55,038 bases of DNA, taken from contig CALYBF010000001.1 in the NCBI GenBank assembly GCA_944393755.1, positions 1-55,038 on the forward strand, written 5' to 3'. This DNA is from an uncultured Clostridia bacterium (GTDB lineage Bacteria > Bacillota > Clostridia > TANB77 > CAG-508). This document shows, in pieces, positions 14,817 through 21,760 of the stretch. The notes beneath the pieces are model-generated. The model saw only the letters and a program-made list of their open reading frames with translations, was not told the DNA's origin and did no database searches. Every line of letters begins with the position of its first letter. Position 1 is the first letter of the stretch. Both the position numbers and the translations under genes were made by a program.

Positions 14817-15323
14817 ATGGTAAAAGATAATTTAATTAGTATTTTGCATGAAGTCCAGGATATAACGAAATTTTTTAAATTAGAACCGTTTGATATTTAT
14901 ATTTTAGGCGGTAGTGCTTGTATACTCGGTGAATATACTTCAAGAGCAACTTTAGATGTTGATTTTGTGGATTTAGGTTATCCAGCAAAATATGGAAAAG
15001 TATTTTTACTTCTTAGAGACTATGATATGTTAGATTATCAAAGTACAATACTTTCTCCAAATTATAAAGAAAGAGCTTTAAAATTAGATGAATTTGATTT
15101 TTTAAATATCTATATCCTTTCTAAAGAAGATGTTGCTATAAGTAAAATAATTAGACTGGAGCAAAAAGATATTGATGATTTAGACGAAATAATTCCAAAA
15201 TGTAATAAACAATTATTAAACAAAATAATTGATGAAGTACTAAAAAGAAATGATTTATTTGAAAGTAAGAAAAAAGAATTTATTCGCAAATTAAAAATTT
15301 TTAGGGAGAAATATAATGTATAG
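14817..15323 (+). CDS. DUF6036-like nucleotidyltransferase (AbiEii-like)
   Basis: A 168-aa protein with a minimal nucleotidyltransferase core: YILGGSACIL (Gly-Gly-Ser), then TLDVDFVDL with the metal-binding Asp pair, and a later DVAISKIIRL segment like AbiEii/DUF6036 proteins. Its stop overlaps the start of the next gene by 8 nt, so the two are translationally coupled. Such enzymes act as toxins in AbiE-type pairs, or as tRNA- or partner-modifying NTases. The toxin role here is inference. Confidence 0.62.
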   Translation: MVKDNLISILHEVQDITKFFKLEPFDIYILGGSACILGEYTSRATLDVDFVDLGYPAKYGKVFLLLRDYDMLDYQSTILSPNYKERALKLDEFDFLNIYILSKEDVAISKIIRLEQKDIDDLDEIIPKCNKQLLNKIIDEVLKRNDLFESKKKEFIRKLKIFREKYNV

Positions 15324-15651
15324 AATTTTTTGTGAAAGTTATAATAATTTTTTAAAAACTATAGATGGAGATTGTTATAGAAAAAAAATGTCAGAACCTA
15401 TTGGACTTTTAACTAATATAGATAAATATAATAGAGAAAAAGAAAAAAATACTACTTTATATAAAAAGGCTTCTTGTTTACTTTATTTTATGTATCAGAA
15501 CATAAAAAAATATCCACGTTTTAAAGCATTTTTGTGGACTTTAGAAGCCCGTGATATTGATGAAAAAAATTATAATATTTCAAAGAAAGAAGACTTAGAA
15601 GAACAATTAAAATTAATTAATTCTTTTCTAAAACTTTCTTACTGGTATTAA
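15316..15651 (+). CDS. Unknown small protein coupled to the nucleotidyltransferase
   Basis: A 111-aa protein, starting 8 nt inside the nucleotidyltransferase gene (ATGTATAG overlap). It is predicted mostly helical and rich in Lys and Tyr (NREKEKNTTLYKKASCLLYFMYQNIKKYPRFKAFLWTLEA). I do not recognise the family. The overlap implies fixed stoichiometry with the upstream enzyme, as in toxin-antitoxin or effector-regulator pairs. Confidence 0.55.
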   Translation: MYRIFCESYNNFLKTIDGDCYRKKMSEPIGLLTNIDKYNREKEKNTTLYKKASCLLYFMYQNIKKYPRFKAFLWTLEARDIDEKNYNISKKEDLEEQLKLINSFLKLSYWY

Positions 15652-15730
15652 TAAAACTAATTTTTAGCTTTTTATTTTAACTTGACAAAGTATAGAATAA
15701 AATTGTTGTTATTTGATTTATAGAAATAAT

Positions 15731-15754
15731 AAAAGTCGGAATTTCCCGACTTTT
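15731..15754. terminator. Bidirectional terminator
   Basis: AAAAGTCGG-AATT-TCCCGACTTTT between convergent genes. The GNAT stop codon overlaps its edge. Confidence 0.75.
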
Positions 15755-16316
15755 ATATATTTTTATTTTTAATAAAACTTTCTTTAAATTCAGATTTTAG
15801 AATATCCATACTTATTTTATCATAGTAGTTACCATTTAAATATATACATTTTCTTCTCCTACCATATTCTTTAAAACCAACTTTTCCATAACATTTTATT
15901 GCTCTTTTATTAAATTCCATAACATCTAAATTTATTTCATTTAAATTTAAATAATTAAAACCAAAATCTAATAATAATTTTATCGTCTCTTTTCCATATC
16001 CTTTATTTCTTTCTTCTTCATCTCCTATAAATATACCAAGCGTTGCTGTTCTATTTATATAATCTACATTTTTTAGTCCACAATTTCCTATTAATTTATC
16101 TTCTTTTAAAGTTACAATCCCTAAATTTACATCTTTGCTTTCTTCTGTAAATTTTTCTAAAAATTTCTTTTCTTTTTCAATACTATATATTTTTGTACTT
16201 TGAGCAATATAATCTGTTGTTTCAAAATCATTTAGCCAATTTGTATAGTTTTCCACATCTTCTACACTAATTGGTGATAAATATATATTTTCTCCTATTA
16301 ATTTTTTAAAATACAT
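15753..16316 (-). CDS. RimJ/RimL-type GNAT acetyltransferase
   Basis: A 187-aa acetyl-CoA-dependent N-acetyltransferase. The opening LIGENIYLSPISVEDVENYTNWLND and the acetyl-CoA-binding loop (ERNKGYGKETIKLLLDFGF) followed by VMEFNKRAIKCYGKVGFKEYGRRR are typical of the RimJ/L subgroup. The SD is AGGAGG. It heads a row of accessory genes on the minus strand, several disrupted. Substrate unknown. Confidence 0.85.
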   Translation of the reverse strand: MYFKKLIGENIYLSPISVEDVENYTNWLNDFETTDYIAQSTKIYSIEKEKKFLEKFTEESKDVNLGIVTLKEDKLIGNCGLKNVDYINRTATLGIFIGDEEERNKGYGKETIKLLLDFGFNYLNLNEINLDVMEFNKRAIKCYGKVGFKEYGRRRKCIYLNGNYYDKISMDILKSEFKESFIKNKNI

Positions 16317-16328
16317 AACAATTCCTCC

Positions 16329-16809
16329 TTATACTTTCATTTCCATTGTTAATTTTTGTACTTTCATACCCATTTTTTCATAAAACTTAATTGCATTTTT
16401 ATTAAAACTCCAACAAGTAAGTTCTATCCTATTACAATTTTCTTTTTTGGCTTTTTTCTTTATTTCATTAATTAAAATTCTTCCATATCCATTTCTTCTA
16501 AATTTTTTATCTACTCCTATTTTTTCTACAATAAGAATTTTACTATTTTTAAGATTTATATGATTTTCTATATTTTTAATAGAAACAATAGGATAAACCT
16601 CTTACTTTGTCATTTTTGTCTATTGTTGCAATCATTTCTTTTTCATTACTACCTAAAATATTCAAAAACTCTTCTTTTGCTATTTTTAACTTTTCTTTTT
16701 TAAAAATATCTTTTCTTCCCTTTATATGTAATTTTTGCATATCAAGTAATATTTTTATTACTTCTTTTTCATCTTCTTTTTTCACATTTCTAATTTCCAA
16801 TTTTATCAT
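16329..16809 (-). pseudogene. GNAT acetyltransferase disrupted by a +1 frameshift
   Basis: The N-terminal part (MIKLEIRNVKKEDEKEVIKI... to NDKVRG) is in frame 0. After one extra base at about 16599-16602 (GGT-T-TAT) the next frame reads YPIVSIKNIENH and continues through IGVDKKFRRNGYGRILINEI and NKNAIKFYEKMGMKV to a stop at 16329. Together they make one normal GNAT of about 159 aa. Unlike the other three broken genes there is no CGG at the break, so this looks like a true frameshift or a sequence error. Confidence 0.7.
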
Positions 16810-16812
16810 CTC

Positions 16813-17295
16813 CTATAATTTATATTTATAACTTACTTCATCATACTCTTTATCACCTATTCTAAATTTTCTTTCTTTATATAAAAACCCCCCCTGTTTT
16901 TCATAGAAATTTCTTCCTGCTCTATTTTCTTTTAAGCACCAAATAATCATTTCTTTATATCCTCTTTCTTTTAATATCTCTTTTGCTTTTTCTACTAGCT
17001 TTTCACCTATTCCACATCTTCTAAATTCATTTTTAATATATAAAGCAATTATTTCTCCTATATTTTCTCCTTCTCTATTTTTTCCGAACCTACAATAACC
17101 TTTTATAATATTATCTTCCACATACACAATTGATTTTTCTTTCTTATATTTTTCTCTTATCATTTTTTCTCTATCTTTATAATTTAGATTTTTTAAATAA
17201 TCTATATCAACTATTCCTTTATATGCTATTTTCCAATCTTCATCAATTATTTTTGCAATTTGCTTAATATCTTCTTTTTCATAATATCTAATCAT
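16813..17295 (-). CDS. GNAT acetyltransferase
   Basis: About 160 aa. It opens MIRYYEKEDIKQIAKIIDEDW and has the acetyl-CoA loop IKNEFRRCGIGEKLVEKAKEIL and ENRAGRNFYEKQGGF. The start is taken at ATG 17295, though ATG 17301 is possible; the SD is AAAGGTG. It is a different GNAT subfamily from the gene at 15753. Substrate unknown. Confidence 0.85.
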   Translation of the reverse strand: MIRYYEKEDIKQIAKIIDEDWKIAYKGIVDIDYLKNLNYKDREKMIREKYKKEKSIVYVEDNIIKGYCRFGKNREGENIGEIIALYIKNEFRRCGIGEKLVEKAKEILKERGYKEMIIWCLKENRAGRNFYEKQGGFLYKERKFRIGDKEYDEVSYKYKL

Positions 17296-17308
17296 AAACA
17301 TCACACCT

Positions 17309-17872
17309 TTATAAATTAAATTTTTCTTTAATAATTTTTGCTACCCTTTTTGCTGATATATTTGTATTATCTATTTTTAAATAATTCTTTTCTGTAACTT
17401 CTCCTTCTTCTGATTCAGTTCTAAAAGCAATATCAGACCTTAGTAATAATCTTTCGCTAAATTCTTCATCTCTTTTAGATGGTTTATGTTTTTTCCTATT
17501 TTCAGTTTTATTTCTTTCCAGTCTTATTTCTAATGGTGCTTGTAGTTCTATATAATATACTTCTCCATTATTTTCTTTAAATAAGTTTTTCATTTTTTCC
17601 ATTTGTTCTACATCTTCTTCACAATCATATGCCATTACTACTGTAAAAATTATTCCTTCTGAATCACTTTTAGCTACTGCTTCTAATATTTCCATTCTGA
17701 TTTTTGTAACTAAATTTCTACCTATTTCTGTTCCATAGCTAAAAAAGTTTGATACTAAGTCAATTGACATATGATTATGGAATAATTTTAGATTTGTTAT
17801 TTTTGTTAGTTCTTGCCCAACTGTCATTTTACCAACTGCTTGTGGTCCTGTTATTAATACTAATTTTTACAT
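17309..17872 (-). pseudogene. P-loop kinase with a stop at codon 2
   Basis: The reading frame holds a full AAA_33-like P-loop kinase: LITGPQAVGKMTVGQEL (Walker A), LFHNHMSIDLV, and LLLRSDIAF. The P-loop is upstream of the first usable Met (17827). The only start with an SD (GGGGG) is ATG at 17872, and its second codon is TAA where family members have Lys (one A-to-T change). Either the gene is dead, or it uses an unusual start codon after the TAA. It sits between two other accessory genes with disrupted frames. Confidence 0.6.
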
Positions 17873-17885
17873 AATAAATTCCCCC

Positions 17886-18666
17886 TTATTTTTCACATAT
17901 ACACATTACGTGGCTACTATAACCTATTAAATCTTTTCTTTCACAATTCTTAAAATGGTAATCTAGCCATATTTTATATTCTTCTTCTGATAATTCATTT
18001 ATATATTCCATTAAATATTCTGAAATTCCCTCTACTGCTACTTCATTTAATACTTTAACTGGAAAACTTCTAATTATTTTATTAAATTCTTCCACATAAT
18101 TTACCGAAAATATTTCTTCTGGTATTTCTTTTACTTTATAATTTTCATCACATACTTCTTTTAATTTGATCATATTTCCTTTTTTTAAGCCATATGTAAT
18201 TATTACAGCTTCATTTGTTATATATGCAATAAATATCTTTCCTTGTTTTCTTGTAACTCTTATTGCTTCCTCAATTGCTTTCTTCTTTTCTTCTATGCTA
18301 AACAAATGGTATATTGGACCGAAGTAATAATGTTATATCAAATGTATTATCTTTATACTTACTTAAATCTAAAGCATTTCCTTTTTCTAATTTAATATCC
18401 ATTTCTGGCTTAATATTTTTCTTAAATTCTTCTATATTTGCATTTGTTAGTTCTATTGCATCTACTTTATAACCCTTTTTAGCATAGTAAAGCGAATATA
18501 TTCCTGTTCCTGCTCCTATATCTAAAATTTTATCTCCTTTTTTTAGATATTTATCTATATATCTTACAGTTGTTAAAAACTCTACCATATGAGCTTTATC
18601 TTTAACTAACCTCTCTTTTTCTTTTCCTTTGTTATAATAATTTTCTAAAATTTCTTCTACTTTCAA
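17886..18666 (-). CDS. Class I SAM methyltransferase with CGG +1 frameshift
   Basis: The frame-0 segment starts MKVEEILENYYNKGKEKERL, has the SAM motif ILDIGAGTGIYSLYYAKKGY and runs to FDITLLL. It then meets CTT CGG TCC and would soon end. Skipping the C gives GPIYHLFSIEEKKKAIEEA..., the conserved LGPxYHL continuation, and the rest of the protein (RVTRKQGKIFIAYI to the end). The joined product of about 260 aa is a complete methyltransferase of the YcgJ/UbiE type. Substrate unknown. It is the last gene of a partly decayed cluster, so decay is an alternative to recoding for this gene taken alone. Confidence 0.75.
18319..18321 (-). other. CGG +1 frameshift site, methyltransferase
   Basis: Zero frame ...TTA CTT CGG TCC; +1 frame ...CTT (C) GGT CCA, giving Leu-Gly-Pro. 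The preceding CTT is the same slippery codon as in prfB and Ty1. Confidence 0.7.
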
Positions 18667-18690
18667 TTAAACTTCCCCCTTTTAGAATAT

Positions 18691-18817
18691 AAAAAACCTC
18701 ACTTTGAAAAATCTTGTTTAAGACTCCTCAAAGTAAGGTTTTTTACTTACTTATCTAGTGTAAGTAACTTATGTTACTCTGTACCGCTTGGAAATTTCCT
18801 AGGTACACTCCTAATAC
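18691..18817 (-). ncRNA. Candidate independent small RNA
   Basis: A minus-strand unit with its own promoter (TTGACA 18853-18848, 18 bp, TAAACT 18829-18824) and terminator (AACCTTACTTTGA/TCAAAGTGAGGTTTTTT, 18740-18695). Between them lie a hairpin closed by GTACC/GGTAC (18806-18781) and a hairpin GTAAC-ATAA-GTTAC. No ORF over 17 codons; a GTG after AGGAG opens a 17-codon frame only. It matches no RNA family I recognise. Confidence 0.55.
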
Positions 18818-18869
18818 ATTTTTAGTTTACCATAATTTGTATTTATTTGTCAAGAAAATTTACTACTTT

Positions 18870-19886
18870 TTAATACACATAATTTTGTGGGTTATATGCA
18901 ACACCATTTACTCTTACTTCTAAGTGTAAATGTGGTCCTGTTGAGTTTCCTGTACTACCTACTGCTGCAATTGTTTGTCCTTGTGATACTTGTGTTCCTG
19001 TTCCTACATATAATTTATCACAATGACAATAATATGTTTGAACACCATTTCCATGGCTAATTACTAACATATTTCCATAAGACCCTTTGTATCCAGAAAA
19101 TGTTATTGTTCCAGATGCTGCCGCCTTTATTGCTGTACCTCTAGGTGCTGATATATCTAGTCCTGTATGTGATGACCTTCTAATACTGCTTGATGCTCCA
19201 AATCTTGATGTTATTACTCCTGATATTGGTCTAATTAATGTTATTCCAATGTTTGCTTTAGCACTTGATGTTGTCCCTTTTGTATTAACACTACCAGATG
19301 CTGCATATCTTGCTGAATTTCCTTTTTTTGCAACTGTTACTACTTTTGGTGGCTCTACAAATAGTTTTGCTACTGCTTCATCTGATGTTACTAAATCTTT
19401 CATTTCTGTTTCGTACTTTTCTACAATTGCTATTTTTTCTATATTTGAACTATTTTTAGCTTTCAAATCACTTACTACTTTTTCCGCTTCTTCAAAAGTG
19501 CTTACATATGTTTTTTCTTCATTATTATCTGTTATTGCATAATATCTATAATATGTAACTCCTGAATCTTTTATTTTATTAAATATTTCATCATCATTTG
19601 TTACAATATTTTTTTTCAATAAGCATAATTTATATTCTGGTAATTTATCTACTTGTACAAATGCAATATTATTATTTGTACCATCTCCTTTTTCTACATA
19701 GTCATTTATTCTATGTTGAAGTCCTGACCTATCTTCTGTATATCCAACTTGCTCTCCATTTATGAATACACTATATGTTGGTTTATATAAAAATGCTATT
19801 GTTCCTACAATTAAAAAAACTGCTATTATAAAAAGAATTGTGAATTTTATGCCTCTTTTAGTATGAATTAACATTTTTTTTAACAT
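18870..19886 (-). CDS. Membrane-anchored M23 peptidase
   Basis: About 338 aa from ATG 19886 (SD AAAGGAGAG; the upstream GTG lies before the SD). One N-terminal transmembrane helix (IKFTILFIIAVFLIVGTIAFLY) and a middle domain precede the LytM domain: SHTGLDISAPRG with zinc His and Asp, and GPHLHLEVRVNG with the HxH pair. It cleaves peptidoglycan cross-bridges outside the membrane, and SpoIIQ-like roles in sporulation are possible given the nearby coat genes. Confidence 0.9.
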   Translation of the reverse strand: MLKKMLIHTKRGIKFTILFIIAVFLIVGTIAFLYKPTYSVFINGEQVGYTEDRSGLQHRINDYVEKGDGTNNNIAFVQVDKLPEYKLCLLKKNIVTNDDEIFNKIKDSGVTYYRYYAITDNNEEKTYVSTFEEAEKVVSDLKAKNSSNIEKIAIVEKYETEMKDLVTSDEAVAKLFVEPPKVVTVAKKGNSARYAASGSVNTKGTTSSAKANIGITLIRPISGVITSRFGASSSIRRSSHTGLDISAPRGTAIKAAASGTITFSGYKGSYGNMLVISHGNGVQTYYCHCDKLYVGTGTQVSQGQTIAAVGSTGNSTGPHLHLEVRVNGVAYNPQNYVY

Positions 19887-20047
19887 TAATTTTCTCTCCT
19901 TTGTATACACCCAATTTTCATTGTAATCATATTGTAATATTTCATTTTTTGCAAAGATATTCTAACCTTAATTTCCGTAGCTTTTCTTCTCTTTTTTCAC
20001 TTTATCTCTTTTTTATTCGTTTTATCTCGTTTTTTCTTTTTCTAACA

Positions 20048-20087
20048 AAAAGGTGTTTTCTAAGCTAATTAGAAAACACCTTTTTTT
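20048..20087. terminator. Bidirectional terminator
   Basis: AAAAAGGTGTTTTCTAA/TTAGAAAACACCTTTTT, a long perfect stem with T runs on both strands, downstream of the coat protein genes. Confidence 0.8.
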
Positions 20088-20331
20088 ATCCTTGCATTTC
20101 TGTTTTAACAGTATTTATTTCTGTTACTGTAGCTTTTTGTGCTGGTATATAATAACCTTTACTTTGTGCTACTTTAAATAGTTCATATTGGAAACTTTCA
20201 TCATTATTTCTTATTTGTTGGAAAGTTTGTCTCAAGTTCATATTTTCACACTCAGAAATAGCAGTTTGGTATGCAGTTAAATCAGATTTTACTCCTGCTA
20301 AAATATCATTTACCATTACTTTTTCGTCCAT
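20086..20331 (-). CDS. CotF-like spore coat protein
   Basis: An 81-aa helical protein: DILAGVKSDLTAYQTAISECENMNLRQTFQQIRNN... followed by YELFKVAQSKGYYIPAQKA, the coat F domain. Gln-rich helices bundle in a ferritin-like fold. The SD is AGGAGG. It is cotranscribed with the small gene just upstream and was probably made in the mother cell, but no sporulation sigma promoter could be assigned with confidence. Confidence 0.8.
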   Translation of the reverse strand: MDEKVMVNDILAGVKSDLTAYQTAISECENMNLRQTFQQIRNNDESFQYELFKVAQSKGYYIPAQKATVTEINTVKTEMQG

Positions 20332-20370
20332 TATTTTTCCTCCTCTAAAATTTAAGTTTGAATTTAATTT

Positions 20371-20562
20371 TTAGTTATTCCCTAAGAAACTCATCAATTT
20401 TTGTTTAGTATTTAACGCATCTTGAGCTGATTTTGTAAACATTTGCTTTATTTGTGGGTCTACTGCTTGTGAAGCATATGTGTTTAATTTTTGATATGTT
20501 GTTTCGTGAGCTCCTATAAAATGTCTTAAGTGTTGTAATTCCATTTGGTTTAAATCTGGCAT
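20371..20562 (-). CDS. Small coat-F-associated spore protein
   Basis: A 63-aa helical protein: MELQHLRHFIGAHETTYQKL then AVDPQIKQMFTKSAQDALNTKQKLMSFL. It resembles the N-terminal half of coat F proteins and commonly precedes a cotF-like gene. The 40-bp gap to the next gene and the strong SD (GAAAGGAATG) support a two-gene operon. Confidence 0.75.
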   Translation of the reverse strand: MPDLNQMELQHLRHFIGAHETTYQKLNTYASQAVDPQIKQMFTKSAQDALNTKQKLMSFLGNN

Positions 20563-20657
20563 AATAAATCATTCCTTTCATTAAAATTTATTTTTATTAT
20601 TACCAATTTTTTTCTCTTTTATTCAAAATTATAAATTTTTATACTTTTATCAAACAT

Positions 20658-20686
20658 TTGCAAATTTTACATAAAAATGTTATAAT
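20658..20686 (+). promoter_or_regulatory. Promoter with structured leader, small membrane protein
   Basis: TTGCAA (20658-20663), 17 bp, TATAAT (20681-20686). The leader is about 90 nt. CCTTT-AACT-AAAGG at 20756-20769 hides part of the SD AAAGGAAGG. Confidence 0.6.
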
Positions 20687-20779
20687 GTTACTATAAAGCT
20701 TTTATATTCCTTAAGATTCCTGGCTTAAACGCTAGTCAACATAGTTTATTAACACCTTTAACTAAAGGAAGGAAGAACA

Positions 20780-21061
20780 ATGAATAAGAACACATTTCAG
20801 CAGATTGCACTAGTAGCTTGTAGCACTTGGTCTATATTCCTATGGGGAACGTTTTTTTTAAGAGCTTCTAACTATTTTAATGAAATTCTTTCTTTTGCGG
20901 ATATAGACACATCTCTTAATACCTATTCGGCTGTAATGGAGCTCTACTCTTTCACTCTTATTCGTGATTTTTTCATAACTTTTGCATTTACAAAAGTTAT
21001 AAGTATTATCAAAAATCTCATTGTAGAGTTCCTTAACTCTACAAAGGACGAAGAAAAGTGA
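20780..21061 (+). CDS. Unknown small membrane protein
   Basis: A 93-aa protein with two hydrophobic stretches (QQIALVACSTWSIFLWGTFF; FTLIRDFFITFAFTKVISII) and a charged C-terminus (NSTKDEEK). I do not recognise the family. It forms its own transcription unit with a near-consensus promoter, an SD that can be occluded by a leader hairpin and a strong terminator. The leader hairpin recalls the type I toxin mRNAs, but no antisense promoter was found. Confidence 0.6.
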   Translation: MNKNTFQQIALVACSTWSIFLWGTFFLRASNYFNEILSFADIDTSLNTYSAVMELYSFTLIRDFFITFAFTKVISIIKNLIVEFLNSTKDEEK

Positions 21062-21066
21062 AAGGT

Positions 21067-21094
21067 AGCTTCCCTCTTAAATTAGAGGGAAGCT
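21067..21094 (+). terminator. Terminator of the small membrane protein gene
   Basis: AGCTTCCCTCT-TAAATT-AGAGGGAAGCT, a perfect 11-bp stem; the T run after it is weak (ATTTAAAATTTT). Confidence 0.65.
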
Positions 21095-21130
21095 ATTTAA
21101 AATTTTAAAATAATATTTATTGTTTAAATT

Positions 21131-21191
21131 GGGACACATCTAATAAGATGTGTCCCTAATTGGACAAAATGTCCAAAATGAAACGTCCCTA
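21131..21191. repeat. REP-like element, copy 2
   Basis: GGGACACATC-TAATAA-GATGTGTCCC, then TGGAC-AAAA-TGTCCA, then AAATGAAACGTCCCTA. Outer blocks match copy 1 at 2050-2095. Its last CTA is the TAG stop of the gene at 21189, as in copy 1. Confidence 0.7.
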
Positions 21192-21746
21192 TAACAATAT
21201 TTTTTCTACTTCTTTCCAATTATTCACTCTTATAAAATTATTTTCTTTTAATTCTTCTTCTGTTATATTTTTATTATGATATGCTGTAAAAAGTAATTTA
21301 AGCCTTGCTTCTCCTTTTAATTTTTTAGGGCTATCGTCTATTCTAACATCAGCTTCCAATAATTCTTTATTAGAAATAAATATAAATTTATGTGGGTCTA
21401 CAAAAGGAAGGTTTTTCCTTAAATAATCATATTTATCATTTAAAGTTTTTCCAGAAACTTCTGGTGCATCTCTAAATACATATGCTGTTGCTATATATAA
21501 GTCATATTTTTTATTTAATTTTTCTAATGTCTCTTTTGCACCTTCTACTAAATTTACATAGTCATATACATTTTTTTCTTTATAAAATTCTACCCACTCT
21601 TCTAATCTTTCTTTTGGTATTAAATCATTTATGTAATAACTTTCTGCATCTTCTGGTTTATAGTTAGTATTTAAAAATTCATTTATCATTCTTATAAAAC
21701 CATTTTCTGTTATTACATCATCCATATCTACTATTAATTTTTCCAT
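21189..21746 (-). CDS. HAD-family 5'-nucleotidase-like phosphatase
   Basis: About 185 aa from ATG 21746 (SD AAGGATGAGG). The HAD motif I is LIVDMDDVITENGF, with the nucleophile and general-acid Asp. Motif II/III regions are LYIATAYVF and ADVRIDDSPKKL. Closest in pattern to NT5C-type 5'(3')-deoxyribonucleotidases. The stop codon comes from the adjoining REP-like element. It lies 5' of the helicase stop with a 14-bp gap and is probably cotranscribed with it. Confidence 0.82.
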   Translation of the reverse strand: MEKLIVDMDDVITENGFIRMINEFLNTNYKPEDAESYYINDLIPKERLEEWVEFYKEKNVYDYVNLVEGAKETLEKLNKKYDLYIATAYVFRDAPEVSGKTLNDKYDYLRKNLPFVDPHKFIFISNKELLEADVRIDDSPKKLKGEARLKLLFTAYHNKNITEEELKENNFIRVNNWKEVEKILL

Positions 21747-21760
21747 ATACCTCATCCTTT

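Noticed and set aside
15661..15725. Promoter at the TTGACA near 15685
   Set aside because: The nearest -10-like sequence is only about 10 bp away and no gene follows on the plus strand.
18691..18817. T-box or other known riboswitch
   Set aside because: No T-box sequence or specifier stem, and no regulated gene follows the terminator closely on this strand.
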